Part shown: piece after piece, positions 1 through 11,605 of the stretch
How positions within the stretch are numbered: the stretch's first letter is position 1
How the letters are laid out: each line of letters starts with the position of its first letter
Translations under genes and position numbers: made by a program
The notes under the pieces: generated by a model
Told to the model about the DNA's origin: nothing
What the model saw: only the letters and a program-made list of their open reading frames with translations
Database searches by the model: none
Source of the DNA: Cinnamomum chago
Taxonomy: Eukaryota > Streptophyta > Magnoliopsida > Laurales > Lauraceae
Assembly: GCA_038049695.1 (NCBI GenBank)
Contig: CP142458.1
Span: 64,141,501-64,205,500, forward strand
Length of the DNA: 64,000 nt
Direction: 5' to 3'

Positions 1-59
1 AGAAAATGTGATTGCGGCTGCTAAAATGGCAGGTAAGGAACTAAAAAAGCAAAAAAAAT

Positions 60-300
60 CACCCACATGATAATCCTAAGCATCAGTCATATGGGTTCTT
101 CGACAAGGTGAAAAGTAAACACTCGTATGCAAAAGAAAGCATCTTGGTCAAGAAGTGTAACAATGTAGACACCAATTTGATTGCATTAAAAAAAAATGAT
201 TTTAGCTTCTTAGGACATGTTCATTTGGTTGTGGAAGAGAGAGGAGTGCCACACATGGTCAGTAATATAGTTAATGGAAACTTATATAGAAAATAGATAT
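60..300 (+). repeat. Degenerate repeat relic with a short open frame
   Basis: The stretch around 125-260 is recognisably related to 29,936-30,060 and 32,296-32,420: all share a core that reads roughly 'caaaagaaag..atc..gtcaag' followed by 'aacaatgtag'. In this copy the frame stays open for 62 codons (108-296), whereas the other two copies contain stops. That suggests a formerly coding piece of a repeated element, but I do not recognise the protein and assign no function. It is the least decayed copy as judged by the open frame. Confidence 0.35.
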
Positions 301-1634
301 GATCTCCACCATTATAGAGCCTTCACCACTCCTCTTTTTAAAGAAACCAGGCCAAAGAGAGACAAGCATGGAACTCAAGTGAAATCACTTACCACTAATG
401 CCTTGGAACATGCACATTACAGCAACAAAAAACCTTCCACTCAATGGTTTTCATTCATATCATTATATAATGAAACCAACTAAAACAAACACTAACCCAA
501 CCTCTAGTCTTAGTCATTAATATTTATTGATTCTCCTATTTTCAATCTTAACAGATCATTAAAATGCACAAGTTCTAATAATAAAACACAGTTCTTAAAT
601 GTATTCTTCATTGCCTTTTTTGACCAAATATTGTTTCCATAATGAAATCTTTGACGGCAGGTAACTGCTGCTAATGCATGTCTATGATGCACGGATACTT
701 TAAAATGGACAACGTATCGTGTCATATCGTATCTGATACTTGACTTTTTACACGTAAAATCAGTGTCCCTGCCATGTCTATGCGTGTTCCTCCCGTATCC
801 GTGCCGTATCTGAGAATCATAGATGCACGTTCTTTCTAGAATGCAACAGGTAATGACAACTTAATTCCACCTGCTTTTAGATAGGATACCTTGACAGAAA
901 AAAGCTAAAATCTTCAGTAAGATACAGATCAGGCTTTCATTCATAAATGGTTTATAAACTTACAACACCTACCATAAAAAAATTCATCCACCTGGGAAGA
1001 ACATTAATAACAGTGACCTTTGATGATCATAACTGCAACCACCTAAAGGATGGTTGGATACAATTCCAGTCATAGGAAGTTGGAATAAAGCAGTCAAATA
1101 AAGTTTTTATGAAGGATATGTCTTAGTCACTGAAGATAAACAACAAAACCGTCAAAATCACCAAGATTCCTTATGAAGATCAAATAAGCAAGTCATAGAG
1201 TGGATCACTTCGTCGGGCAAGCCATCATCACCATTATTATCATCAAAGCCTTGTTGCAACTATGTTGGGTTTGGCTACATGAATTCTCTCTCTCCATTCT
1301 AATTTATCTTGAGCCAAATCCTCGGATAACTTGCACTTCTTCAAATCTATTCTGCATTCAAAATTGTATAACAAAAGAAAAGAATTAGCGACATTTAGAT
1401 GACCTTTAGTGTGAGTAAAAGGAAAGCCAATATTCAGCTAGGAACAGATGACGTATCTGAAGACCTGATCTAAAGAACTATTACTGATGGATGGACATCA
1501 ATACCATGTGGAATGATAAAGAAGAGCAGCACTGCTGGGTCCAGATGGGCATGCATGCTATCACAGTGGAGTGTTGGATAGAAAAATTTCCAAAGTGGAT
1601 TTCGTGTGGCCAACAATATACCTTCATTAAGGGG
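301..1634. other. No gene recognised
   Basis: Apart from the small MITE at 682-822 I see only short unrelated open frames with no recognisable protein. There are no tRNA-like folds and no convincing exon structure. Confidence 0.5.
682..822. mobile_element. hAT-type MITE with 8-bp target duplication
   Basis: This 141-bp element has imperfect terminal inverted repeats (left CTATGATGCACGGATAC; right end, reversed, CTATGATTCTCAGATACGG). It is flanked by an 8-bp duplication with one mismatch, ATGCATGT at 674-681 and ATGCACGT at 823-830. An 8-bp duplication is typical of hAT elements. The interior is a set of 'cgtatc/gatacg' motifs and has no coding capacity, so it is non-autonomous. Confidence 0.65.
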
Positions 1635-1905
1635 TAACTATGGCAATGCAATAATGATTGGTAATGGTCCGGTAGATGATACTTGCTCTAAATATCGATT
1701 TTTAATATTTTCAAAACAGGATGGAAACAATCATTTTTTACCAACAAGCCCAACTACAAAAATAGTGGTTGGTGATTACAAGTAAGCATGATTCCTCTTA
1801 CACAAACTAACAAAATAGTAACATCAGGAAGACAAGTAACCTTGACAACCAACACCACCATAGCACCACCCACCACACATCTCAAACACAACTACAAAAA
1901 CAGAT
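1635..1905 (-). repeat. Inverted relic of the 27.4-29.9 kb dispersed repeat
   Basis: Read on the minus strand this matches about 29,060-29,330. Shared landmarks are 'ttggttatcaagg', 'cctgatgtttcc', 'ttagtttgtgtaagag' and 'aatcattattggat' in the same order. It is clearly diverged, with many substitutions and small indels. Its continuation appears to lie at 5,785-6,760, so the copy was split by 1,906-5,784 or by rearrangement. Confidence 0.6.
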
Positions 1906-3256
1906 CAAATATGAAAGCACAATTAGACAGCAGTTGTAATAAAACCGAGTTGCTTTTCAGTAATGCATTTTATTCCACTCTATAAGCATTAACCAGAAAT
2001 TCAGCAATTTTTTGTGACAAAAAATTTTAGACAGTTTTTCCATGAACTGCTCACATGCATATAACACCATTCCCTTCCATGCAGAATCAAATTCATGCTC
2101 GACCATATGCCTTAATCAACACAAGGCTCAATAAAAGTACAGATAAGGCCATCAGGAAAGTGCGGAATTGCTAACCACTAGTTCACAAAGAGCAGTCCTC
2201 AATCATGCAAACACCCAGCCCATCCTACATGTTTATCAGTTCCCTGTATCCGTGGATTCTCATGGCTAAGAAGAGTGATAAGAATCTGATAGACATGTAA
2301 GATCCAAGCAGGCCCTGTATGGGTGAATTGCTAACCACAGTTAGCCAAACGGATACCGCATAGAAGCCCACGTTACAAGAATTTAGAAGAAAAATAAAAT
2401 TCCCCTTTCATGGCTATTTCATGCAGCGGAAATCGCAAAAGAGTAAAGGAGTAAAGGAAGATCTGTGTCCTAAACCTGATAAGAAAACCTGGAATCCACA
2501 AGGAAGAACTAGGGAAAATACTAACAATGACTTATATAGAGTCCAAAACCTTAACTATTCTGAAATAGTAAAAATTACTAATAAATAGTAAAACCAAATA
2601 ACATCAAGACCCTTGGACTAACTCTAAATTACTTTCGAAAACCTTCCACAGAAGTTCATAATCAAACAAACTAAAAAATTCCTAAAATAAGGAAATAAAA
2701 AATAAAAAAAACGTAGTATAGATGGTAAGTTTCGCATGAAAATTGCGTTTTGACCTTCAAACAACTACATTTCGCCTTTGATGATGGTGCTGCCTAGCAG
2801 CAGGCGTCTAAAGTATAGATCAGAGAATGTTGATAGCTTCAAAGTGAGTACTTGTACATCATGATATGACACCCGGATCAAAAGTTGTCGCTGTCTAAAG
2901 TTGACACTATCATTCAAGCCTTCCAGCATTATTTTTTGAGATCTTATTCCAGAGATTTTTTTCCCACTTGTTCTACATTGCTATCAGAGAAACTTTTGCA
3001 CTCCACACTTTCAACTCGTCTTTTAAAAACCACAGAGTTTGCAACAAGGCTAATAACTAACTCCACCATTATCTAACCACTACAAAAAACCATCAGAAGA
3101 TTTATGAAGTAGGAGCGTGTGACATCCAATTGAGTCCTAATCAAGCCCGAAATGGACATGTAGGCCTGGCCGATGTGCACACCAATTTAATTGGCTCTAC
3201 ATGCTCAAAACAAGGGACCCGCAGCCCACATAATGTGGGATGCCCATTAGCTTCTT
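1906..3256. other. No gene recognised
   Basis: AT-rich sequence with only short open frames (for example 2,885-3,076, 63 codons) and no recognisable protein, repeat end or RNA gene. Confidence 0.5.
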
Positions 3257-3613
3257 ATGCAAGCAATGACAATTGAAAGCTTTCTAAAAACAACCTCTTG
3301 TTTGTCCATTAAGGCATCTCAAGTTAAGAACTTTCGAAGGAAGGAGTATGACTTGAGAAAACTACGCAAAGAACATGTCGCAAGGATCTACAAGAAGATA
3401 CATGGAGTCATAAAAGGAAGGGAACGTCCAATGGATGAGGGAATTTATGCACTTTCTATTTTCAAGGAACGCCCACTGGATGAGGGACTTTATGCATTTT
3501 CTATTTTCTTATATCTAGATTATCAAGTAATTATGCAATTAGTAAGGATTATTAATATTGAGTTTCTTTCTTTAGCCGTTTACAAAAATTATTTTATAAA
3601 TATTAAAAAGTAA
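3257..3613 (+). other. Unassigned 118-codon open frame with an internal duplication
   Basis: The frame starts at an ATG and contains a direct duplication of about 45 bp at roughly 3,421-3,508: two in-frame repeats reading RPMDEGIYALSIF and RPLDEGLYAFSIF. The N-terminal half is lysine/arginine-rich and the C-terminal half hydrophobic. I do not recognise it. The last 50 bp overlap the left repeat of the miniature LTR pair at 3,559, which argues that the stop is fortuitous. In-frame preservation of a 45-bp duplication is weak evidence for coding. Confidence 0.15.
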
Positions 3614-4524
3614 ATTACATCTTCTGATTCACCGGAGATATTATGGACACACCATGTATGAGATGTCAAACTCATGATTTTATGATTTATTATTTTCATT
3701 AAAGTGATGCATGGTTGCTCCTTTATCCTCTTCTCCATTGGACTGAGAGTGTGTTTCCTAAACAGTTGAAGACAATCAAGTGAGAATTATCGATTTGGAG
3801 TAAGCTAAATTCTACTTTCTTCCTTCGCATAATTGGTTGTAGTCAGGGTAGAGCTAATATTTAATTGGGTTTTTTTTATTCAATCGAGTTAAATCCTTAT
3901 ATGCTCATTATTATATAGCCCGATTTTGCCAATCGGGACTGCGTCAATTGGTATCGAAGCCGAAGGTTCCTAATCGACTTATTGTTGATTCCATTCTCAA
4001 CACCATGCCACCACAAAGGGGACAAGGTTGTCCACGCCGGCAAGATGTACAAAAAGATGAGGGAAGCCAATTACATCCTCTTGACCTTGAGATCTAGGAT
4101 TTGTGACAACATATTGGGATTTTGACTCGATGATCGGTATGAGTCAAGCCCTGAGACCTATATTTTGATTCTTTTCCTTAGCAGTTTAGAACTTAACGAA
4201 TATTAAAAATTAGATTAGGACTTTTAATTCACTAGAGAGATTATAATACATTATATATGGGACCTTCAACCCATTTTTGGATGATTTATTTCTTTTAATT
4301 AAAGTGATGCATGGTTGCTCCATTATCCTCTTCTCTGTTGGATTATGAGTATCTCCCAAAGGATTGAAGAAAATCAAGTAAGATTAGCGATTTGGAGTAT
4401 GTTGATATTCTACTTTCCTCCTTGCTATCGCTTCATTGGTTGTAGATCAGGGTAAAGTTGATCTTTAATTTCGACATCCATTTGGTCACATCAGATAGTC
4501 TGATTTTGCTCAGCGACAGTATGC
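3559..4524 (+). mobile_element. Miniature LTR-retrotransposon relic (two LTRs, PBS, gag start)
   Basis: Two diverged direct repeats, about 3,559-3,946 and 4,166-4,524, share 'aaagtgatgcatggttgctc', 'cgatttggagta' and 'attggttgtag' in order. Immediately after the left repeat is TTGGTATCGAAGCC (3,948-3,961), a near match to the plant initiator-Met primer site TGGTATCAGAGC. About 45 bp later an ATG opens a short frame beginning MPPQRGQGC, like the start of plant Ty3/gypsy gag, which stops after about 30 codons. The interior is only about 220 bp. This is a TRIM-like or internally deleted element. I found no target duplication, so the outer ends are approximate. Confidence 0.55.
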
Positions 4525-5560
4525 ATTCTCAAACATAAAAAGGACACAGGCCTCAATCAACTACCAATGTGTCTAAATTGATCAAATAATGATTGGAGAA
4601 CATCCTAAAAGAACAATTTAGTGAGGTTGTTGGAGATGTAGAAAAGCATACAACTTGGGTCCCTTAAATTTTATTAGAAAGTGGAACTCAAAGAAATGGC
4701 CATGCCACTTTAATACATAGAACCAGATAAAAAAAAGTATAACCTCGTTGCTCTTGATGAAGTAGTATAGTAACACAACAAAGTATAAAAGCTCTAATAT
4801 TCTAGAGTTCTTGACCACAGTAAATGTCGGCAAGAATCAAAATAGCGGTTGCGGCGGGTGCTGCGGTCAATGGCCAAAACACTACGTAGCAAGCGATACC
4901 CAGCAGTTGCGGCGATACGTAGCAGTGTAGTGGTGTGAATTTTTTAAGTAGTCAAAATATTTTGAATCTTAAGTAGCAGTCAATCTAGTGTTTTTTGAGT
5001 GATTTGGAACCATATAAGGGCAGAGAAAACTTTAAGAAAGCCTATTGAGAAGCAGAAATAGGAAAAACAATGTTTTAAGTGATTTGGAACCATATAAGGG
5101 CAAAGAAACTTTAAGAAAGCCTACTAAGAAGAAGAAATAGGAAAAACAATGTTTGAAATTGAAACTGCTTGGCTCTACTAACTTTTAGACCACGGCGCCT
5201 ATATTTTCAAAATTACATAGCGGCCTCTACGGCTACGACCGATAGCAGCCGCTATTTTGAACCATGAACATCGGGATGACCATTGTTTAAAATATGGTTT
5301 CTTCTTTTTTGCTCATACGAGCAAACTATCAAAGCATAAAAACATGTCGAGTCCATAGGGTAACCAAAATCGAATTACTAATATGGGACCACACTTGACT
5401 TTAGAATAAGAAAAGGACCTGTACCCATAACTAAATTTAAAATTTTAAATTAAATTAGGAACCAGACCCAAATAAAGGGCCTGGGACCAAACCCAAACCA
5501 TAGCGTTGAATATGCATATGTCCAACAGGCCCAGTTTATTTTAAAATGGTAGAAGTTACC
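4525..5560 (+). repeat. Old copy of the block repeated in the 30-60 kb units
   Basis: This stretch aligns with 30,336-30,880, 33,360-33,900 and 49,225-49,760. Shared landmarks are 'gtgaggttg', 'ccatgccactttaa', 'tctagagttct', 'accaaaac/ctaaaccc' and 'aaatggtagaag'. It is much more diverged than the other copies and is interrupted by a MITE at 4,831-5,264. No coding frame is preserved. Confidence 0.6.
4831..5264. mobile_element. TIR-type MITE with TCAAAATAGCGG ends
   Basis: The left end reads TCAAAATAGCGGTTGCGG and the right end, reversed, TCAAAATAGCGGCTGCTA. The insertion interrupts a repeat whose uninterrupted form is visible near 30,560. Possible flanking duplication is AATGTCGG (left) and AACATCGG (right), which is imperfect, so the exact limits and superfamily (hAT or Mutator) are uncertain. 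Inside is a direct duplication of about 79 bp (4,998-5,155) marked by 'gtgatttggaaccatataag' in both copies. Confidence 0.6.
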
Positions 5561-5784
5561 TCTATCAAAAGATTCAAAACTGAAAACACTACAATACATA
5601 AAAAAAAGGAGAGAATGATACAAACTAGCATGCATCAATGCATGATGCCACAACTCTCCATTCAACTTCTCCATACAGCAGATGAGAAGAAGCAGGGAGT
5701 CTGGCAAACTCCTTTGTACCAGACGTTTATGATATTGCCTCAAATTTGATACTGTCAAACGTGACTTGGAAAGATATATGTATT

Positions 5785-6760
5785 TCCAAACTAGATTGTA
5801 CATTGTATAAAGAATTGGGGAAACCTCACATTCACTTGCACTCTCAGAAGTATAGATGCAACCAAGAGGGAGCTAACCCAAAGTTAAAATTAATTGGAGA
5901 CTTGGAGTTCAACATCTTTGTCAAATCTATTCCATTTTTTTCTTTTTGAAAAATAACAATAGTTTTATTAATAATGAAAAAAAAAAGACAAAATAAAGGG
6001 AGAAGCATATGGTTGTTCCCAAAGATAGGCATTGACTCTTGGAACAATACAAGCTATGAGAACAAATACATCAAGAAAAATTTGCAGTCATGAATGAAGC
6101 AACCACCCACTATATGAGATAACATCCTTAGCGAGAGAATCAAAGACTTCAAACTTTAAACACATAGGAAAATGACACTAGCCTTGTTCGTTCAATAACT
6201 ACCATCCAAGAATTGAGGACGCTATTCTCACCCAACCCAACATTGCAATTTGAATCGCTTTCTATGTATGCAAGCACAATTGCAAGCCCGCCTTACTGTA
6301 GTTAACAAGGCAAGGAATTCAACTTCATCCTCAAAGCCAATATTTCCAATGGTGGTTTGACATGGAACCCGCTCAGTCATTTTAGCCTAATCACATACTG
6401 AGAAATTAGGTAAGAGTTGAACTCAGTTTTAGATGAAACAGAGTTAACCCACCCGGTCAACTCAAGATTTTGGCTTAACTCATCCTAGTTTGGCTGAGTT
6501 GGCTGAGTCATCTTAAGGCATTTTTTCCTAATTAAAGAAAAAATATGCAAGCTGCACACACACAAGATTTTGGCTTAACACACACACACACAGAGAGACA
6601 AAAGAATTGAAATAACAATCAATATGAAATATATGTATATTTCCACATAGTTTCCTATATTTCAGTTAATTCTAATAATTCGTAGGATTTTTTACGGGAA
6701 AAAACACCTGAAACCCTTCGAAGATGGCATAGATCTCAAACATTTCATATTGACGGCCAA
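5785..6760 (-). repeat. Inverted copy of the 27.4-29.9 kb dispersed repeat
   Basis: The reverse complement follows 28,020-29,000 in order: 'gaagggtttaagaggtgtttt', 'ctatgtggaaat', 'ctgagttgactc', 'ttattccaagagt', 'gtgcaagtgagtgtgaggtt'. Divergence is high but colinearity is clear. A short CA-repeat region lies at about 6,555-6,592. No coding frame was recognised. Confidence 0.65.
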
Positions 6761-6939
6761 GGTCTTCCGACCGATTTTTCCTTTTCTCTTTTTTTTAAAC
6801 TATTTACTTTTTTACTTTTTAACCTATTTTTTCTTTTAGCTTTTAGCTTTTTACCTTTTTTTAATGGTAACATAGATTTTATTATAAATAAAAAAACACA
6901 CATTGCGAAATGTTTGAATATCCCGTGATATCACGATAT

Positions 6940-7640
6940 GTCGCAGATGACCTCCCTTCTTCTAAAAACCCACACCTTCGATTTTAAGCCGTTTATATTT
7001 TGAGTGTGGAACCAATGATGGATTTGTGAGGATTTCTCGTTGAGAATCTATATTCTGAGCATGGATACAAGGAGATCGATTTTAGAATAAGCATAGGCGG
7101 GCCTTGGATCCACTCAATTAGTGAGCCAGATGTCTCTATCTAATCAATGCATCAAGTTTATATGCCATAAACAAACATTCCAATGATTTAAAATGAGGGT
7201 ACAAGAGATTGGATTGTAAACAAATGGTAAGCATTTATGAAATGTAATGATCATCCAATAGGCTGTTTTCATGTGAGAGAGTGCAACATTCACCAACAAG
7301 ACCATCCCTAGAGTTTCTTTTGAGGGTCTTCTCGAAAAGAAAATGGTGGGAGTGGGACAATGTCTGGAAAAAACAGTGGTAGAGAAAAAAGATGTCAAGA
7401 AATCAAGAAACTGAGGGAAAGAATGGATAAATGCCCAAGAACGGAAACCCTAGAAACAAATACAAGTCAATGATGGAAAAATCAAGAGAAGGAAGTGGGA
7501 ACACAAAAAAACGAAAAGAAGAGCTAAGTGCAATTTTTAGAAGGAGAAGAAGAAAGGGGGGGACTGCATGTTAGGCCATCTGCGACATACTGTGATATCA
7601 CGGGATATGGGCAAAACAGTGATAAAAGGGAATACTGTCG
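6940..7640 (+). repeat. Diverged copy of the block at 31,020-31,640
   Basis: It matches 31,050-31,640 and 34,450-35,050 through 'cccacaccttc', 'gatggatttgtgaggatt', 'aaggagatcgat', 'gggccttggatccactc', 'ctaatcaatgcat' and 'ggaaaccctagaaac'. It ends in a pair of inverted motifs, 'gtgatatcacgatatgtcgcagatg' at the left and its complement near 7,580-7,610, which may mark the limits of an inserted element. It is non-coding. Confidence 0.55.
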
Positions 7641-7899
7641 GGAGGCCCTCGGGAGTCAATAAGAATGTCTAGGCTCTTTGCTATCTTTTAAGGGTCTAAG
7701 CTGGTCAACCCCTTGTAGTCAACTTGAGCATATAACTATCAAGTCTGGTCGATCCACCCAACATTTCTCAAAGACATTGGTCAATTTACAAATTTCAGAT
7801 TCATTTGGATTCCCATTGCAAATTAAACTTTCACTGCCCTTTTAGACTAAGAGGAACTACTTGGGGGGAATCTTGGTAAAACACAAACACTACAACAAT

Positions 7900-8600
7900 T
7901 TACATATTTAGCTACCAAATTTTTCGTCGCTAAAATTCAATAGAACGTCAATAAAAACCTTTACCGATGCAAATGTTTTCGTTGGGCGAACGTCAGTAAA
8001 AACTCGTAGACAGAAATCTTTTCTTGACGAAATTTTATTCCGACGGCAAAATAAAATTTTTACCGACGATTATTTGACTTTTACCGACGTTTTTACAATG
8101 TCGGTAAATTAATTTACTTTTCTAAAAATTTAACATAACTTTTACCGATGTTTATTTTTGTCTGCAAAAGAAAAAAGAAAAATAAATAAAAAATAAAATA
8201 CTTTTACCGACGTTTATTTTCATCGGTCAAATAAAAAAGAAAAATAAATAAAAAATAAAAAGAGTATTACTGACGTTCTATTTCGTCAATAAAATAAAAA
8301 AGAAAAATAAATAAAAAGATGTTTGCTGACGGTCTTTTCCGTCAGTAAAATAAAAAAAGAAAAATAAAGAAAGAATAAAACAGTTTTACCAACGTTTTTT
8401 TCGTCAATAAAAACATAAAAAAAAAAAATTTACCGACGATTATTTCCACTCGTAAATTTTTTTTATTTTTTTTTTATTTTCTATTTTTCTTTTGTCGACG
8501 AAATAGAACGTCGGTAACACTCCTTATTTTTTATTTATTTTTTTCAATTGCCGACGAAGAAAAACATCGGTAAAAGTATTTTTCGTCGGCAAATTTTTTT
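7900..8600. repeat. CACTA-1 left subterminal repeats
   Basis: More than a dozen variants of TTTACCGACG are spaced by AT-rich 'aaaaataaataaaa' tracts. Up to about 8,460 the motif is mostly forward, and from 8,480 to 8,590 mostly reversed (CGTCGGTAA), so 8,215-8,300 and 8,480-8,560 form an imperfect inverted repeat. In En/Spm the subterminal repeats bind the TNPA protein; that role is inferred here from position and repetition. Confidence 0.75.
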
Positions 8601-8989
8601 TTTAAATGTTATATTTGTTTTTTCAATATAATTTTCCTGTAAACTTGTTTCTACACCTGTATAAAAAATAAACCTATTCATGAACCTATATTCAATATAA
8701 AAAATGCATGTAAATAAAAGTTGCTTAATAAACAAACAACCATCGCCATTTTTCATCAAATCATTCATCTCATTAAACAAATATTACAATCAATAATGAT
8801 CCAGTCCCATATAAATGTCCAATATACAAATACAAATAAACTAAAAAGAAATAAACACCCCCACAAGTCTGCAACCGACCCCAAAGCGTCCATCAATCTG
8901 CAATGACAAAAACAACATTAGAATATTTTCAATGAATTAAATTATAAATGAAAGATAAACATGTATATATATAAATCTTTTCCTAAGGT
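8601..8989. other. CACTA-1 interior, no gene seen
   Basis: AT-rich sequence between the subterminal repeats and the minisatellite, with only short frames. Nothing recognised. Confidence 0.5.
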
Positions 8990-11545
8990 TTTCATCGGCT
9001 TGTTTTCCATCCTAAGTGTTGAGAATCAGGCGGTTTTTGCATCTAATTCGTTAACCGAAAGTTCGATTCACTAACCCGTCAATTCCTACAAGTTACTTTG
9101 GCCTTGAACAAGGTACTCGTGCTGGTTTCTGGGCTGTCCGATGGCAGTTTCCCGTTTTCGACCTCCGACGGCCTATTTTCGAGACTAAGTGTTAAGAATC
9201 CAATGTTTTTAGGTCTAATTCGTTAACCGGGAGTCCGATTTACGAGCAGTCAATTCCTGCAAGTTAATTTCTCCTCAAGCGAGGTGCTCGTGCCGGTTTC
9301 CGATTTTTCCGGGGGCCGTTTCCCGTTCTGGACCCCCGACGGGCCGTTTTCGAGCCCAAGTGTTGGAAAATCCTATGTTTTCGCTTCTAATTCCCTAACC
9401 GGGACTCCTATTTGCAAACCGTCAGTTTCTACAAGTTAATCTACCCTCGAGCGAAGTACTCGTGCTAGTTTCCGATTTTTCGGGGGCCGTTTCCCGTTCC
9501 TTTCCACCGGCGGGCCATTTTCGAGATTAAGTGTTGAAAAATCCTATGTTTCCGCTTCTAATTCTCTAACCAGGAGTCATATTTGCGAACCGTCAGTTCC
9601 TACAAGTTACTCTACCCTCGAGCGAAGTGCTCGTGTCGGTTTCAGATTTTTCGAGGGGCCGTTTCCCATTCCGGACCCCCGGCGGGCCGTTTCCGAGCCT
9701 AAGTGTTGGAAAATCCTATGTTTTCGCTTCTAATTCTCTAATCAGGAGTCCTATTTGCGAACCGTCAGTTCCTACAAGTTTCTCTACCCTCGAGCGAAGT
9801 GCTCATGCTTGTTTCCGATTTTTCCAGGGGCCGTTTCCTGTTCCGGACCCCCGGCGGGCCGTTTCCAAGCCTAAGTGTTGGAAAATCCTATGTTTTCACT
9901 TTTAATTCTCTAACCAGGAGTCCTATTTGCGAACCGCCAGTTCCTACAAGTTTCTCTACCCTCGAGCGAAGTGCTCGTGCCGGTTTCCAATTTTTCCGGG
10001 GGCCGTTTCCTGTTACGAACCCCCGGCGGACCGTTTTCGAGCCTAAGTGTTGGAAAATCCTATGTTTTCGTTTCTAATTCTCTAACCAGAAGTCCTATTT
10101 GCGAACCGTCAGTTCCTACAAGTTACTCTACCTTCGAGCGAAGTGCTCGTGCCAGTTTCCGATTTTTCCGGGGGCCGTTTCCCGTTCCGGACCTCTGGCG
10201 GGCCGTTTTCAAGCCTAAGTGTTGGAAAATCCTATGTTTTCGCTTCTAATTCTCTAACCGAGACTCCTATTTGTGAACCGTCAGTTCCTGCAAGTTACTC
10301 TACCCTCGAGCGAGGTGCTCGTGCCGGTTTCCAATTTTTCCGGGGGCCGTTTCCCATTCCAGACACCTGGCGGGCCGTTTTCGAGCCTAAGTGTTGGAAA
10401 ATCCTATGTTTCGCTTCTAATTCTCTAACCGGGAATCCTATTTGCGAACCGTCAGGTCCTACAAGTTACTCTACCCTTGAGGGAGGTGCTCGTGCCAATT
10501 TTCGATTTTTCTGAAGGCCGTTTCCCGTTCCGGACCCCTGGCGGGCCGTTTTCGAACCTAAGTGTTGGAAAATCCTATGTTTTCGCTTCTAGTTCTCTAA
10601 CCGAGAGTCATATTTGCGAACCGTCAGTTCTTACAAGTTACTCTACCGTCGAGCGAAGTGCTCGTGCCGGTTTCCGATTTTTCCGAGGGCCGTTTCCCAT
10701 TCCGGACCCCTGGCGGACCGTTTTCGAGCCTAAGTGTTGGAAAATCCTATGTTTTCGCTTCTAATTCTCTAACCAGGAGTCTTATTTGCGAACCGTCAAT
10801 TCCTACAAGTTACTCTACCTTGGAGCGAAGTGCTCGTGCCGGTTTCCGATTTCTCCGGGGGCTGTTTCCCGTTCCGAACCTCTGGCGGGCCGTTTTCGAG
10901 CCCAAGTGTTGGAAAATCCTATGTTTTTGCTTCTAATTCTCTAACCGGGAGTTCTATTTGCAAACCGTTAGTTCCTTCAAGTTACTCTACCGTCGAGCGA
11001 GGTGCTCGTGCCGGTTTCCGGTTTTTTCGAGGGTCCTTTCCCATTCCAGACCCCTAGTGGGCCGTTTTCGAGCCTAAGTGTTGGAAAATCCTATGTTTTC
11101 GCTTCTAATTCTCTAACCGGACGTCTTATTTGCGAACCGTCAGTTCCTACAAGTTACTCTACCCTCGAGTGGGGTGCTCGTGTCGGTTTTCGATTCTTTC
11201 GGGGGGCGTTTCCCGTTCCGGACCCCCAGCGGGTTGTTTTTTAGCCTAAGTGTTGGAAAATCCTATGTTTTCGCTTTTAATTCTCTAACCAGGAGTCCTA
11301 TTTGCGAACCGTCAGTTCCTACAAGTTTCTCTACCCTCGAGCGAAGTGCTCGTGCCAGTTTCCGATTTTTTTGGGGGCCGTTTCCCATTCTGGACCCCCG
11401 GCGGGCCGTTTTCGAGCCTAAGTGTTGGAAAATCCTATGTTTTCGCTTCTAATTCTCTAACCGGGAGTCCTATTTGCGAACCGTCAATTCCGTCTGATTA
11501 CTCTACCCTCGAGCGAAGTGCTCGCGCCGGTTTCGAGTGTTGTAT
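8990..11545 (+). repeat. 172-bp minisatellite, 15 units, inside CACTA-1
   Basis: The marker 'taagtgttg' recurs at about 9,012, 9,184, 9,356, 9,528, 9,700, 9,872, 10,044 and so on to 11,420, an average period of 172 bp. The first three units are more diverged than the middle ones, and the last is cut off at about 11,545. Units are GC-rich (runs like 'ccgggggccgtttcccgttc') in an AT-rich setting. Because 172 is not a multiple of 3, each unit shifts frame, and frames run about 1.6 units before stopping. The resulting overlapping 92-codon frames are a by-product of the period and not genes. Confidence 0.95.
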
Positions 11546-11605
11546 CCCATTCCGAGGTGTTGAAAATGCTACATTTTCAGTGTTTATAAATTTCGACTAG
11601 TTATA

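Noticed and set aside
8990-11545. CRISPR-like repeat array
   Set aside because: The whole 172-bp unit is repeated with no unique spacers, and the DNA is plant nuclear.
9627-11600. A series of overlapping 92-codon open frames, each offset by 172 bp
   Set aside because: They arise from a GC-rich 172-bp tandem repeat whose period is not a multiple of three. Most lack a true ATG and repeat the same peptide in shifted frames. I treat them as by-products of the minisatellite.
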